Origin: JBDREW01 sp043819385
Lineage (GTDB): Bacteria > Patescibacteriota > Minisyncoccia > Minisyncoccales > GWA2-38-27
NCBI GenBank assembly: GCA_043819385.1
Contig: JBDREW010000057.1
Location: 1 to 23,714, forward strand
DNA: 23,714 nucleotides
Direction of reading: 5' to 3'
Part shown: piece by piece, positions 6,486 through 13,377 of the stretch
Layout of the letters: each line of letters starts with the position of its first letter
Numbering within the stretch: the first letter of the stretch is position 1
Notes under the pieces: generated by a model
Seen by the model: the letters and a program-made list of their open reading frames with translations, nothing else
The model's database searches: none
What the model was told of the DNA's origin: nothing
Program-made: the position numbers and the translations under genes

Positions 6486-7463
6486 ATGACAATACAAGAA
6501 ATACATAATTTATCAATTCAAATGGGGATTAAATCAGATTTTAGAGGAGAAGATGGGGTGAGAAAATTTTTGGAGAATAAAAAAAGAAAATATGAAAAAA
6601 TGACTGAAAAACAAAAACAAGAATTTGATAGAGAGGCCCTTGTTAATCCTTATTTAGATTCAAGAATATACAATATAACAGAAGATAAAGATATTAGAAA
6701 AGTATTAGTTGGAATAGATATTGAGCCAGCTGAACTTTTAATGGCAAAAGAAATTCAAGAAATTGATTTAATTATTGCTCATCATCCTTTTGGAAAAGGA
6801 TTATCTTATTTAGCTGATGTAATGGATTTACAAATAGATGCTTTAAATTTTTATGGAGTTCCGATAAATATTGCTGAAGGACTAATGAAAGAAAGGATTT
6901 CAGAAGTAGCAAGAGGAGTGAATTCAGCTAATCATCAAAGAACTGTTGATGCAGCTAAAATTTTAAAAATGAATTTAATGAATTCTCATACTCCTTGTGA
7001 TAATTTAGCAGCTAAATTTCTTAAAAATATGGTTGAACAAAGAAAACCTGAAAGAATAAGTGATTTGATTGATTTGTTAATGGAAATTTCAGAATATAAA
7101 CAAGCATCTAAAATTGGAGCTGGTCCTAAAATATTTGTTGGGAATGAAGAAAATCGTTGTGGTAAAATTGCTTTACTTGAAATTACTGGTGGAACATCTG
7201 GTTCTCCAAAAATATATGAAAAAATGGCTTCTGCTGGAATTGGAACTGTTGTTGGAATGCATATGTCTGAAGAACATAAAAAAGAAGCTGAGAATGCCCA
7301 TATTAATGTTGTAATCGCAGGCCATATGTCTTCTGATTCTCTTGGAATTAATTTATTTTTGGATGAGTTGGAAAAAAAAGGAATTGAGATTGTTCCTTGT
7401 TCAGGATTTACAAGGATTTCGAGAATGAATGAATTGAGCAATTATTTTAATCAATTTAATTAA
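6486..7463 (+). CDS. NIF3-family (DUF34) protein
   Basis: Member of the NIF3/DUF34 metal-binding family, sometimes annotated as GTP cyclohydrolase I type 2; the physiological role of the family is unsettled. Visible motifs are I-I-A-H-H-P-F-G near residue 100, S-H-T-P-C-D-N-L near 170, and the C-terminal V-I-A-G-H-M-S-S-D-S-L-G with a following E-I-V-P-C-S-G. The His and Asp residues in these motifs bind a dimetal site in characterised members. The N-terminal 60 residues (lysine-rich helix) are longer than usual. I start at ATG 6486 rather than the in-frame ATG 6453 because the preceding 11 codons are a low-complexity Phe/Leu stretch from T-rich DNA. No Shine-Dalgarno site is visible. It faces elp3 across a bidirectional terminator. 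Confidence 0.85.
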   Translation: MTIQEIHNLSIQMGIKSDFRGEDGVRKFLENKKRKYEKMTEKQKQEFDREALVNPYLDSRIYNITEDKDIRKVLVGIDIEPAELLMAKEIQEIDLIIAHHPFGKGLSYLADVMDLQIDALNFYGVPINIAEGLMKERISEVARGVNSANHQRTVDAAKILKMNLMNSHTPCDNLAAKFLKNMVEQRKPERISDLIDLLMEISEYKQASKIGAGPKIFVGNEENRCGKIALLEITGGTSGSPKIYEKMASAGIGTVVGMHMSEEHKKEAENAHINVVIAGHMSSDSLGINLFLDELEKKGIEIVPCSGFTRISRMNELSNYFNQFN

Positions 7464-7498
7464 TATATTATTTTTATTTTAATTTAACCAATATACAA

Positions 7499-7534
7499 AA
7501 GTTGCGGGGGCTAAGCCCCCGCAACTTATTTTTT
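7499..7534. terminator. Bidirectional terminator between the NIF3-family gene and elp3
   Basis: GTTGCGGGGGC (7501-7511) pairs perfectly with GCCCCCGCAAC (7515-7525) around a TAA loop, extended by AA/TT. T-rich tails lie on both strands. It is strikingly GC-rich for this DNA and serves both convergent genes. Confidence 0.92.
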
Positions 7535-9200
7535 AGATATTTTTTGTCATATAAGTATCTTTTTCTGTGTATCCAAGTTTTTTATAATATGGTTTTACGC
7601 CAATTCCAGAAATTACAGCTATTTTTGATAAGCCAAATTCTTTTTTAGCAATTCTTTCAGCTTGTTTCATTAATTTTTTGCCTAATCCTTTGTGTTGAGC
7701 AGAAGATGATTTTTTTCCAATTGGTATCATTTGTCCATAAGTATGAATTTCTCTGATAATCGCAGAATCTTTTAAAACAGGAAAATCAGAGTATAGAGAT
7801 TCGCTTTCTATACTGGTTTTAGGTCTAGAATATAGAGACCTGTTTTCTATACTGGGTATTCGTAGGCGAAGTAAGCTATAAATCTTGGTTTGGTCTTTGT
7901 TTTCATAGCTTAAAAATATTTCTTTTCCATTGGAAGCATTATAATCTTTACGATATAAATAAAGTTTTTCTTTTGGATTATAATCCATTCCAACTTCTCT
8001 ACATCTGATACATTTACATCTCCAATTTTCTTTTTTTATTTCTTGTAAAATAACTTGTCTTAAATTAGAAAGTTCATTAGTATTTCCAGCGATATAAAAA
8101 GAGGGGATATCTCTAATAATTCTTTGAATTCTTACATAATAAGGAATGTCTTTTTTAATTGATTTAATAAGTTTTTTTAATTCATTTTCTGTATATGATT
8201 TATATTTTCCTTTTTTCCATAATTTATATAGCTCAGCTTCTTTTAAAACAGAACAAGGATAAATCTTTAAAAGGTCAGGTTGAAAATCTTGATTTTGAAA
8301 GAGCTGTTTAAACATCTCTTGGTCATGTTTTAAATCAGAACCAGGAAGATTTGGCATCATTTGATAGCAAACTTTAAAACCAGCATCTTTTAAAAGTTTA
8401 GTTGTTAAAATTGTTTTATCTATTAGGTGTCCCCTATTATTTATTTTTAAAATTTTATCATAAATACTTTGAACTCCTAACTCAACTCTTGTTACTCCCA
8501 ATTCTCTAAGTCGTTTTATTTCTTTTGCATCAATATAATCAGGTCTTGTTTCAATTGTTATTCCAATAATTCTATGTTTTGCTTTTTCGTTTTCTTTTTG
8601 AACCTCTTTAAGATTTTTATTTTTAATATCTAATTTTGATTTTTGCTTTTTTGTTTTTGATTTTTTAAAATTAGCTGCTTCAAAACATCTTCTTATAAAC
8701 CAAGTTTGGTATTTTTTAGGATAATACGACCAAGTTGCTCCAATAATACGTAAATCAACTTTATCGGTTGGGTGGCCATTTACTTCTAATGCTTGTATTC
8801 TATTTTGGAATTGTAAATAAGGGTCAAATTTATTTAAAATTGCCCGCATTACTGCTGGTTCTTTTTCTAAATAGCTTTTTGGAATTCCTTTTTGGGTAGG
8901 ACAATATAGGCAGTTGCCTGGACATGGATATGCTTTTGTTAAAACAGAGACAATTACTATCCCAGAAAGAGACCGAATTTTCCTTTTTCTGAGTATAAAT
9001 TCTAAATTTTTGTCAATTTTTATTATTTTATTTTTGACTAAATTATGATATGCTTCAAGTAATTGAGTATTAGATGGAGAAGAAATTTTTAATTTTTTAG
9101 CTATTTTTCTTTTTACTGAATCCAAATCAGCTAAAGTTTTAACTTTGCTTTTAATTATTATTTTAATTGCTAATTCAAAACTATTTAATTCTTTTTTCAT
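7533..9200 (-). CDS. elp3: Elp3-family radical SAM / GNAT tRNA U34 carboxymethyl transferase
   Basis: Elp3 uses radical SAM chemistry and acetyl-CoA to put a carboxymethyl group on wobble uridine 34 of tRNA; single-protein versions are known in archaea and some bacteria. Seen here: the iron-sulphur motif C-P-G-N-C-L-Y-C (Cys at about 93, 97 and 100, counted from this start), E-V-N-G-H-P-T-D-K-V-D, T-I-E-T-R-P-D-Y, R-V-E-L-G-V-Q-S, the cysteine cluster C-K-C-I-R-C-R, then a C-terminal acetyltransferase domain with the acetyl-CoA loop Q-H-K-G-L-G-K-K-L and G-V-K-P-Y-Y-K-K-L-G-Y. About 555 residues, within the family's usual size. Two insertions are visible: a Lys-rich stretch before H-R-I-I-G-I-T-I-E-T and a duplicated 13-residue unit before the acetyltransferase motifs. 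ATG 9200 gives the family-like N-terminus; ATG 9239 is possible. Neither has a Shine-Dalgarno site. Confidence 0.92.
   Translation of the reverse strand: MKKELNSFELAIKIIIKSKVKTLADLDSVKRKIAKKLKISSPSNTQLLEAYHNLVKNKIIKIDKNLEFILRKRKIRSLSGIVIVSVLTKAYPCPGNCLYCPTQKGIPKSYLEKEPAVMRAILNKFDPYLQFQNRIQALEVNGHPTDKVDLRIIGATWSYYPKKYQTWFIRRCFEAANFKKSKTKKQKSKLDIKNKNLKEVQKENEKAKHRIIGITIETRPDYIDAKEIKRLRELGVTRVELGVQSIYDKILKINNRGHLIDKTILTTKLLKDAGFKVCYQMMPNLPGSDLKHDQEMFKQLFQNQDFQPDLLKIYPCSVLKEAELYKLWKKGKYKSYTENELKKLIKSIKKDIPYYVRIQRIIRDIPSFYIAGNTNELSNLRQVILQEIKKENWRCKCIRCREVGMDYNPKEKLYLYRKDYNASNGKEIFLSYENKDQTKIYSLLRLRIPSIENRSLYSRPKTSIESESLYSDFPVLKDSAIIREIHTYGQMIPIGKKSSSAQHKGLGKKLMKQAERIAKKEFGLSKIAVISGIGVKPYYKKLGYTEKDTYMTKNI
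7790..7853 (-). repeat. Tandem hairpin repeat inside elp3
   Basis: Two copies with a 39-base period. Each is a small inverted repeat: AGTATAGA (7790-7797) with TCTATACT (7807-7814), and AATATAGA (7829-7836) with TCTATACT (7846-7853), each with a nine-base loop. The period is a multiple of three, so the protein carries a 13-residue duplication (S-I-E-N-R-S-L-Y-S followed by S-I-E-S-E-S-L-Y-S) between conserved Elp3 blocks. Confidence 0.75.
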
Positions 9201-9891
9201 GAAATTAGATTTTGCTAAAAATATAGTTGATAAAACCAAAAACGATTATAACCTTATTTCTAATGATTTTTCAAGAACAAGAGGAAATATCTGGGAAGAA
9301 ATAAGGTTTTTGTTTGATGATTATTTAAAGAAAGGCGATAATGTCTTAGATTTAGGATCTGGTAATGGTCGTTATTATAATTTGATTAAAGAAAATAATG
9401 CGAGCTATATTGGAATAGATAATTCTGAAAAATTAATTCAAATAGCAAAGAATAAATATCCTGAGGCAGATTTTAGAGTAGTAGATGCATTAAATTTGCC
9501 TTTTGCTGATAATTCTTTTGATAAAATTTATAGCATTGCTGTTTTACATCATATTCCATCAACAGAGTTTCGTATTCAGTTTTTAAAACAAGCTCAGCGA
9601 GTTTTAAAAGAAAATGGATTAATGATTATAACAGTATGGAAATTTTCTTTCCTAAAAGAAATGTCTTTACTATTTAAATATACTATTTTAAAGATGATTG
9701 GTAAATCAAAAATGGATTATAGGGATATTTTAGAATCTTGGTCAAACAAGATAGATAGATATTATCACTTGTTTTCTAAAAGAGAATTAGTTGAATTAGC
9801 CAAAGAAGTAGGATTTAAAATAAAAGAAATGGGGATTACAAAAAATCAAAGAGGTAATCGCCAAAATATTTATTTGATTGTTGAGAAATGA
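9199..9891 (+). CDS. Class I SAM methyltransferase, Trm9/ALKBH8-like
   Basis: A 230-residue class I methyltransferase. Motif I is V-L-D-L-G-S-G-N-G-R-Y, followed by Y-I-G-I-D-N-S, V-D-A-L-N-L-P-F-A-D-N-S-F-D and S-I-A-V-L-H-H-I-P-S. The run 'F-S-x-T-R' near the N-terminus, the L-N-L-P-F-x-D-N-S-F-D block and S-I-A-V-[LI]-H-H-[IL]-S/P-x match the pattern I recall for eukaryotic Trm9 and the ALKBH8 methyltransferase domain, which methylate cm5U34 in tRNA to mcm5U34. That specificity is an inference, supported by the gene lying head to head with elp3, whose product makes cm5U. Its ATG overlaps the elp3 ATG on the other strand (TCATGA), so no Shine-Dalgarno site or spacer exists. A generic methyltransferase (for example of quinone or lipid precursors) is the alternative. 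Confidence 0.75.
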   Translation: MKLDFAKNIVDKTKNDYNLISNDFSRTRGNIWEEIRFLFDDYLKKGDNVLDLGSGNGRYYNLIKENNASYIGIDNSEKLIQIAKNKYPEADFRVVDALNLPFADNSFDKIYSIAVLHHIPSTEFRIQFLKQAQRVLKENGLMIITVWKFSFLKEMSLLFKYTILKMIGKSKMDYRDILESWSNKIDRYYHLFSKRELVELAKEVGFKIKEMGITKNQRGNRQNIYLIVEK

Positions 9892-9919
9892 TTGAAAGAT
9901 ATAGATAAATAAATATAAT
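9892..9919 (+). promoter_or_regulatory. Promoter of tRNA-Ser
   Basis: TTGAAA (9892-9897), a 16-base spacer and a perfect TATAAT (9914-9919); the start would be near 9926, five bases before the tRNA. Confidence 0.75.
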
Positions 9920-9930
9920 TAAATATAATA

Positions 9931-10015
9931 GGTGGGGTGCCGGAGTGGCTTAACGGGGTGGTTTCGAAAACCACTAATCTTTATAGGTTCGAGGGTTCAA
10001 ATCCTTCCCCCACCG
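9931..10015 (+). tRNA. tRNA-Ser(CGA)
   Basis: Acceptor GGTGGGG pairs with CCCCACC (10008-10014), discriminator G. The anticodon stem GTGGT/ACCAC carries the loop TTCGAAA, giving anticodon CGA. A long variable arm is present as expected for serine, and the T arm is GAGGG-TTCAAAT-CCTTC. CCA is not encoded. Confidence 0.95.
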
Positions 10016-10030
10016 CTTAAAATCAAAAAT

Positions 10031-11785
10031 ATGAAAAATTTTAAATTATTTTTAGTATTTTTTGTTTTAATTTTTGGATTAAGTGTTTTTGGTTTTTGTA
10101 GTGCTCAAACTTCTTCAAAACCTTTAAAAGATTATTATTATGATAATGTTGAAGTTGATATTGTGGTTAATTTAGATAGCACGTTTGATGTAACAGAAAA
10201 ACAAACATATTATTTAAATGATAATTTTGGATTCTTTTTTAGAGATATTGAATTAAAAAGATTAGACCATATTTCAGATATTGAAGTTTTTGATAATACA
10301 GGTAGGAAATTACAGAAATCAGAGTATAAAGTGTCAAATAATGGCAATAAAAAGCATATTCAATGGGATTTTGATAGAAGAGATTTTAATCAAGAATTAA
10401 AATCTTGGATTGTAAAATATAAAGTACATGGGGGATTGGGATTTTATGATGATTATGATGAGGTTTATTGGAATGCGATTTTTCAGGATAGAGAAGTTAA
10501 AGTTAAGAATGCGGAGGTGATAGTTCATTTGCCGGGAAAAATTATAGAAAAGAAATTATTTGTTGGAATGTTAGGAAATCAAGATGAAAATAATAATTTT
10601 GAAATTATTGACGAGAAAACAATTAGATTCTCTGGAACTAATATATTACCAAAAGAATATTTAACAATTGTTACTACTTGGTCAAAAGGATTAGTTAAAA
10701 AACCTCTTTTTTATAGAAATCAGCTTATTGATTTAGTTGTTTTATTTTTTGCTATATTATTACCTATTATTGTGTTTATAAAGGCATTTAGGATTTGGAG
10801 GAAAAAGGGAAAAGACCCAAAAATGAAAAAAACAATTATTGCTCAATATGAGCCAATAGATGGGTTATCTCCAGCTGGAACAGGTGTTTTGATTAGTCAA
10901 AGAGTTGAGATAAAAGAAATTATGGCAACAGTTATTGATTTAGCTGTGAGAGGGTATTTAAGAATAAGAGAAGAAAAAAAGAAGTTTTTATTTATTAAAA
11001 ATATAGAATATATTTTTGAAAGATTAAGGGGAGAAAATGAACTTATGCCATTTGAAAGAGCTATATTAACCTCAATTTTTGAGGGCAAAAATCTTGTATC
11101 AAGTAAAGATTTAAAAAATAAATTTTATAAAAAGATTCCAGATATTACAAAGGAAATTCATAAAGAAGTTGCTAAAACTGAATATTTTAATGGAAATATT
11201 GAAAAAACAAGAAAAAAATATGGGAAAATTTATGGAATAATTTTTGCTATAGCATTTGTTGTTATGATTGCAGGTTCAATTTTTGCACTTATGTTTTTAG
11301 GAGAAAGATTTATATTTGATATTATAATTTTAAATATTGGGTTAGTTATTTCTGCTGTAATTGGTTTTATTTTTGCTAATTTAATGCCTGCTTTAACTTC
11401 AAAAGGATTAGAGGCAAAATGGAAAGTATTGGGATTTAAAGAATATTTACATACTGCTGAAAGATTTAGAATTGAAGCAGAAACATTAGATACTTTTTCT
11501 AATTTTTTACCATTTGCTATGGTTTTTGGAGTAGAAAAACAATGGGCAAAAAGATTTTCTGACTTTACTTATGAAAATCAAGGTTGGTATGTTCCAGCTG
11601 GTTATGGATATATGGCAGGAGGACAAATGTCAGGAGCAATGCCAATGAGTAATTTTAGTTCAAGTTTTTCATCTTTTGCTACTTCAATGTCTCAAACTTT
11701 TTCTTCTGCTCCAGGAGGTTCTGGAGCTGGTGGAGGAGGTGGCGCCGGTGGAGGCGGAGGAGGAGGTGGCGGAGGTGCTGGATAA
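10031..11785 (+). CDS. DUF2207-family membrane protein with Gly-rich C-terminus
   Basis: A 584-residue protein with a signal peptide (about residues 1-26, ending near F-C-S-A-Q). The extracytoplasmic DUF2207-type beta domain follows (V-D-I-V-V-N-L-D-S-T-F-D-V-T-E-K-Q and the G-x-x-R-D-I pattern, about 35-230). A transmembrane segment lies near 235-257 with a basic stop (W-R-K-K-G-K-D-P), then a cytoplasmic region and two more membrane helices near 400-460. The tail is a glycine tract. That is the typical architecture of this uncharacterised family; no function is established. I start at ATG 10031 because the frame upstream runs through tRNA-Ser. The gene begins 15 bases after the tRNA and may use its promoter. 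No Shine-Dalgarno site is seen. Confidence 0.82.
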   Translation: MKNFKLFLVFFVLIFGLSVFGFCSAQTSSKPLKDYYYDNVEVDIVVNLDSTFDVTEKQTYYLNDNFGFFFRDIELKRLDHISDIEVFDNTGRKLQKSEYKVSNNGNKKHIQWDFDRRDFNQELKSWIVKYKVHGGLGFYDDYDEVYWNAIFQDREVKVKNAEVIVHLPGKIIEKKLFVGMLGNQDENNNFEIIDEKTIRFSGTNILPKEYLTIVTTWSKGLVKKPLFYRNQLIDLVVLFFAILLPIIVFIKAFRIWRKKGKDPKMKKTIIAQYEPIDGLSPAGTGVLISQRVEIKEIMATVIDLAVRGYLRIREEKKKFLFIKNIEYIFERLRGENELMPFERAILTSIFEGKNLVSSKDLKNKFYKKIPDITKEIHKEVAKTEYFNGNIEKTRKKYGKIYGIIFAIAFVVMIAGSIFALMFLGERFIFDIIILNIGLVISAVIGFIFANLMPALTSKGLEAKWKVLGFKEYLHTAERFRIEAETLDTFSNFLPFAMVFGVEKQWAKRFSDFTYENQGWYVPAGYGYMAGGQMSGAMPMSNFSSSFSSFATSMSQTFSSAPGGSGAGGGGGAGGGGGGGGGGAG

Positions 11786-11787
11786 AA

Positions 11788-11868
11788 TTAAGTATTAAGT
11801 ATTAAGTATTAAGTATTAAGTATTAAGTATTAAGTATTAAGTATTAAGTATTAAGTATTAAGTATTAA
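11788..11868 (+). repeat. 7-bp tandem repeat, about 11.5 copies of TTAAGTA
   Basis: Perfect head-to-tail heptamers over 81 bases, beginning three bases after the DUF2207 stop codon. Seven is not a multiple of three, and the tract lies outside genes. A single related unit (AAGTATTAAG) occurs just upstream of infB at 13356-13365. Confidence 0.95.
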
Positions 11869-11887
11869 AATTATTAATAATAGTTTA

Positions 11888-11915
11888 TTGACTTGATTTT
11901 TGAGGGGGGTATACT
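11888..11915 (+). promoter_or_regulatory. Promoter of the Gln-rich exported protein gene
   Basis: TTGACT (11888-11893), a 16-base spacer ending in GGGGGG, and TATACT (11910-11915). The start would be near 11922, leaving a leader of about 25 bases. Confidence 0.65.
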
Positions 11916-11946
11916 TATATAAAGATAATAAATTAAAAATAAAAAT

Positions 11947-12570
11947 ATGAAAAATAAAATTTTGAATATAAGTATAATAGTAATGATTTTTGTTTTTACT
12001 GGTAATATCTATGCTGTAAATGAAAACAGCAATAATAAGATAGATAATCAAGTTCAAAATCAGAATCAAATACAAAATCAGGGTGAAACAAATCAAATTC
12101 AAGATAGTGAACAAGAAGGAACACAAAGTCAAGATAAATTAGGATCGATTATTTCAAAACAGAGAAAAAGTCAAGTAGCTATTGCTGTACAGGAAATGTT
12201 GCAATTAGCGGAAAGAAACAGCGGAATTGGTCAGCAAGTAAAGATAATAGCTCAGAATCAAATACAAAATCAAGAAAAGTTGGAAGAGAGCTTGCAAAAA
12301 GTTCAAAGCCGAGGTGGGTTTGCTAAATTTTTTGTTGGTCCAAATTATGGTGAAATAAAAAATGCTAAAAAAATATTAGAACAGAATCGTGAGCAAATCA
12401 ACCAATTAAATCAAGTCAAAAATCAGCTTAATAATCAGAGCGACCAGCAACAATTAACTGAACAAATTCAAACGCTTGAACAAGCTAATTTAGAAATTGA
12501 GAATTCGTTGGGAACAGAACAAAAAGGTTTTAGTTTATTTGGGTGGATGTTTAAATTATTTTTTAAATAA
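11947..12570 (+). CDS. Exported Gln/Asn-rich protein of unknown function
   Basis: A 207-residue protein with a clear signal peptide or anchor (about 4-23, ending near N-I-Y-A). Then comes a low-complexity Gln/Asn stretch (about 28-62) with Q-N-Q repeats, a helical region (about 68-190) rich in Gln and predicted coiled coil, and a short hydrophobic C-terminus (F-S-L-F-G-W-M-F-K-L-F-F-K) that may touch the membrane. The block K-S-Q-V-A-I-A-V-Q-E-M-L-Q-L-A looks conserved enough to be a real domain, but I do not recognise the family. It has its own promoter and a terminator 65 bases after its stop, so it is likely monocistronic. Confidence 0.7.
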   Translation: MKNKILNISIIVMIFVFTGNIYAVNENSNNKIDNQVQNQNQIQNQGETNQIQDSEQEGTQSQDKLGSIISKQRKSQVAIAVQEMLQLAERNSGIGQQVKIIAQNQIQNQEKLEESLQKVQSRGGFAKFFVGPNYGEIKNAKKILEQNREQINQLNQVKNQLNNQSDQQQLTEQIQTLEQANLEIENSLGTEQKGFSLFGWMFKLFFK

Positions 12571-12634
12571 ATTTTTGTTTTTTAGAATGTTTTAACAGAG
12601 GAGCTGGATAAATTAAAATTTAAAGTAATATATT

Positions 12635-12657
12635 AAAAAACTCTATAAGGGTTTTTT
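12635..12657 (+). terminator. Intrinsic terminator
   Basis: AAAAAACTC (12635-12643) pairs with GGGTTTTTT (12649-12657), one G-U pair, five-base loop. Confidence 0.8.
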
Positions 12658-12704
12658 ATTTGTTTTTATACTTAAATATGATAGTATTAAAGATAAAATT
12701 AAAA

Positions 12705-12790
12705 TAGAGAGGGGGAAAGTTAAAAAGAGACCCGACCTCTATTAGAGAGGGAGAGGAAGTTTTTTTAGAGGTCGGGTCTCGGGAGAGATA
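12705..12790 (+). repeat. Palindromic repeat copy C
   Basis: Perfect 15-base arms GAGACCCGACCTCTA (12727-12741) and TAGAGGTCGGGTCTC (12766-12780) flank a 24-base spacer, as in copies A and B. The arm sequence differs from A at several positions, with matching changes in both arms. It lies just upstream of the DUF4446 gene. Confidence 0.85.
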
Positions 12791-12812
12791 ATTAATTAAA
12801 ATAATTAAAAAT

Positions 12813-13172
12813 ATGTTTGAATCCCTTAAAAAAGATAAAAAACCAGAGAATATTAAAGAGCTTGTAAGTTATATTGAGAAATTAGAGCAAAAAGTTGATG
12901 GACTTGAAAAAAACTTAGAAAATGTTAAAAAGCAGAGTAAGTTTTCTATTCAGAAAGCAGAAATAATAAGATATAATCCTTTTTCTAGTGCTGGAGGGAA
13001 TCAGAGCTTTTCCATTGTTTTATTAGATGCTGATAACAATGGAATGGTTGTAACAAGCTTATTTACTCAAGAGTCAAATAGGGTGTATGGAAAACCAATT
13101 AAAAATGGTGAATCAGAATATACTTTATCTGATGAAGAAAAAGAAATTATTAAAAGAGCTATTGGTTCGTAA
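12813..13172 (+). CDS. DUF4446-family protein
   Basis: A 119-residue protein with an N-terminal coiled coil (about 14-45) followed by the DUF4446 core: R-Y-N-P-F-S, G-G-N-Q-S-F-S-I-V-L-L-D, N-G-M-V-V-T-S-L, R-V-Y-G-K-P-I, and N-G-E-S-E-Y-x-L-S-x-E-E. The family's biochemical role is unknown. Relatives in Firmicutes often start with a membrane segment; none is present here. It is probably cotranscribed with infB and rbfA, with repeats in each spacer. Confidence 0.85.
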   Translation: MFESLKKDKKPENIKELVSYIEKLEQKVDGLEKNLENVKKQSKFSIQKAEIIRYNPFSSAGGNQSFSIVLLDADNNGMVVTSLFTQESNRVYGKPIKNGESEYTLSDEEKEIIKRAIGS

Positions 13173-13184
13173 ATAAAAATTTAA

Positions 13185-13340
13185 AAAGAGGGAAAGGGAA
13201 AAGCTAGATAGAGACCCGACCTCTCTTTGAGAGGGATAATAAAATTAAATATCAAAAATCAAAAATCAAAATGACAAATTAAAATTCAAAATTTAAAAAG
13301 AGGGAAAAGCTGGAAAGAGGTCGGGTCTCGGAGAGGGAAA
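13185..13340 (+). repeat. Palindromic repeat copy D, expanded spacer
   Basis: Arms GAGACCCGACCTC (13211-13223) and GAGGTCGGGTCTC (13317-13329) are perfectly complementary, but the spacer is about 93 bases instead of 24. The extra DNA consists of AAATCAAAAATC-type filler and a second copy of the AGGGAAAAGCTGGAAAG flank, so this looks like two adjacent copies that have lost their inner arms. Confidence 0.75.
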
Positions 13341-13377
13341 AGAAAGGAGGAATATAAGTATTAAGAATAAATCAAAA

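Noticed and set aside
6986..7441. Long antisense open frame opposite the NIF3-family gene
   Set aside because: The sense strand encodes a clear NIF3 protein; the antisense frame has no motif or start signal.
9932..10030. Extension of the DUF2207 reading frame upstream to an ATG-like start inside tRNA-Ser
   Set aside because: The region is a well-formed tRNA, and the signal peptide begins exactly at ATG 10031.
11788..11868. CRISPR array
   Set aside because: The units are 7 bp with no spacers and no cas genes are nearby; it is a simple minisatellite.
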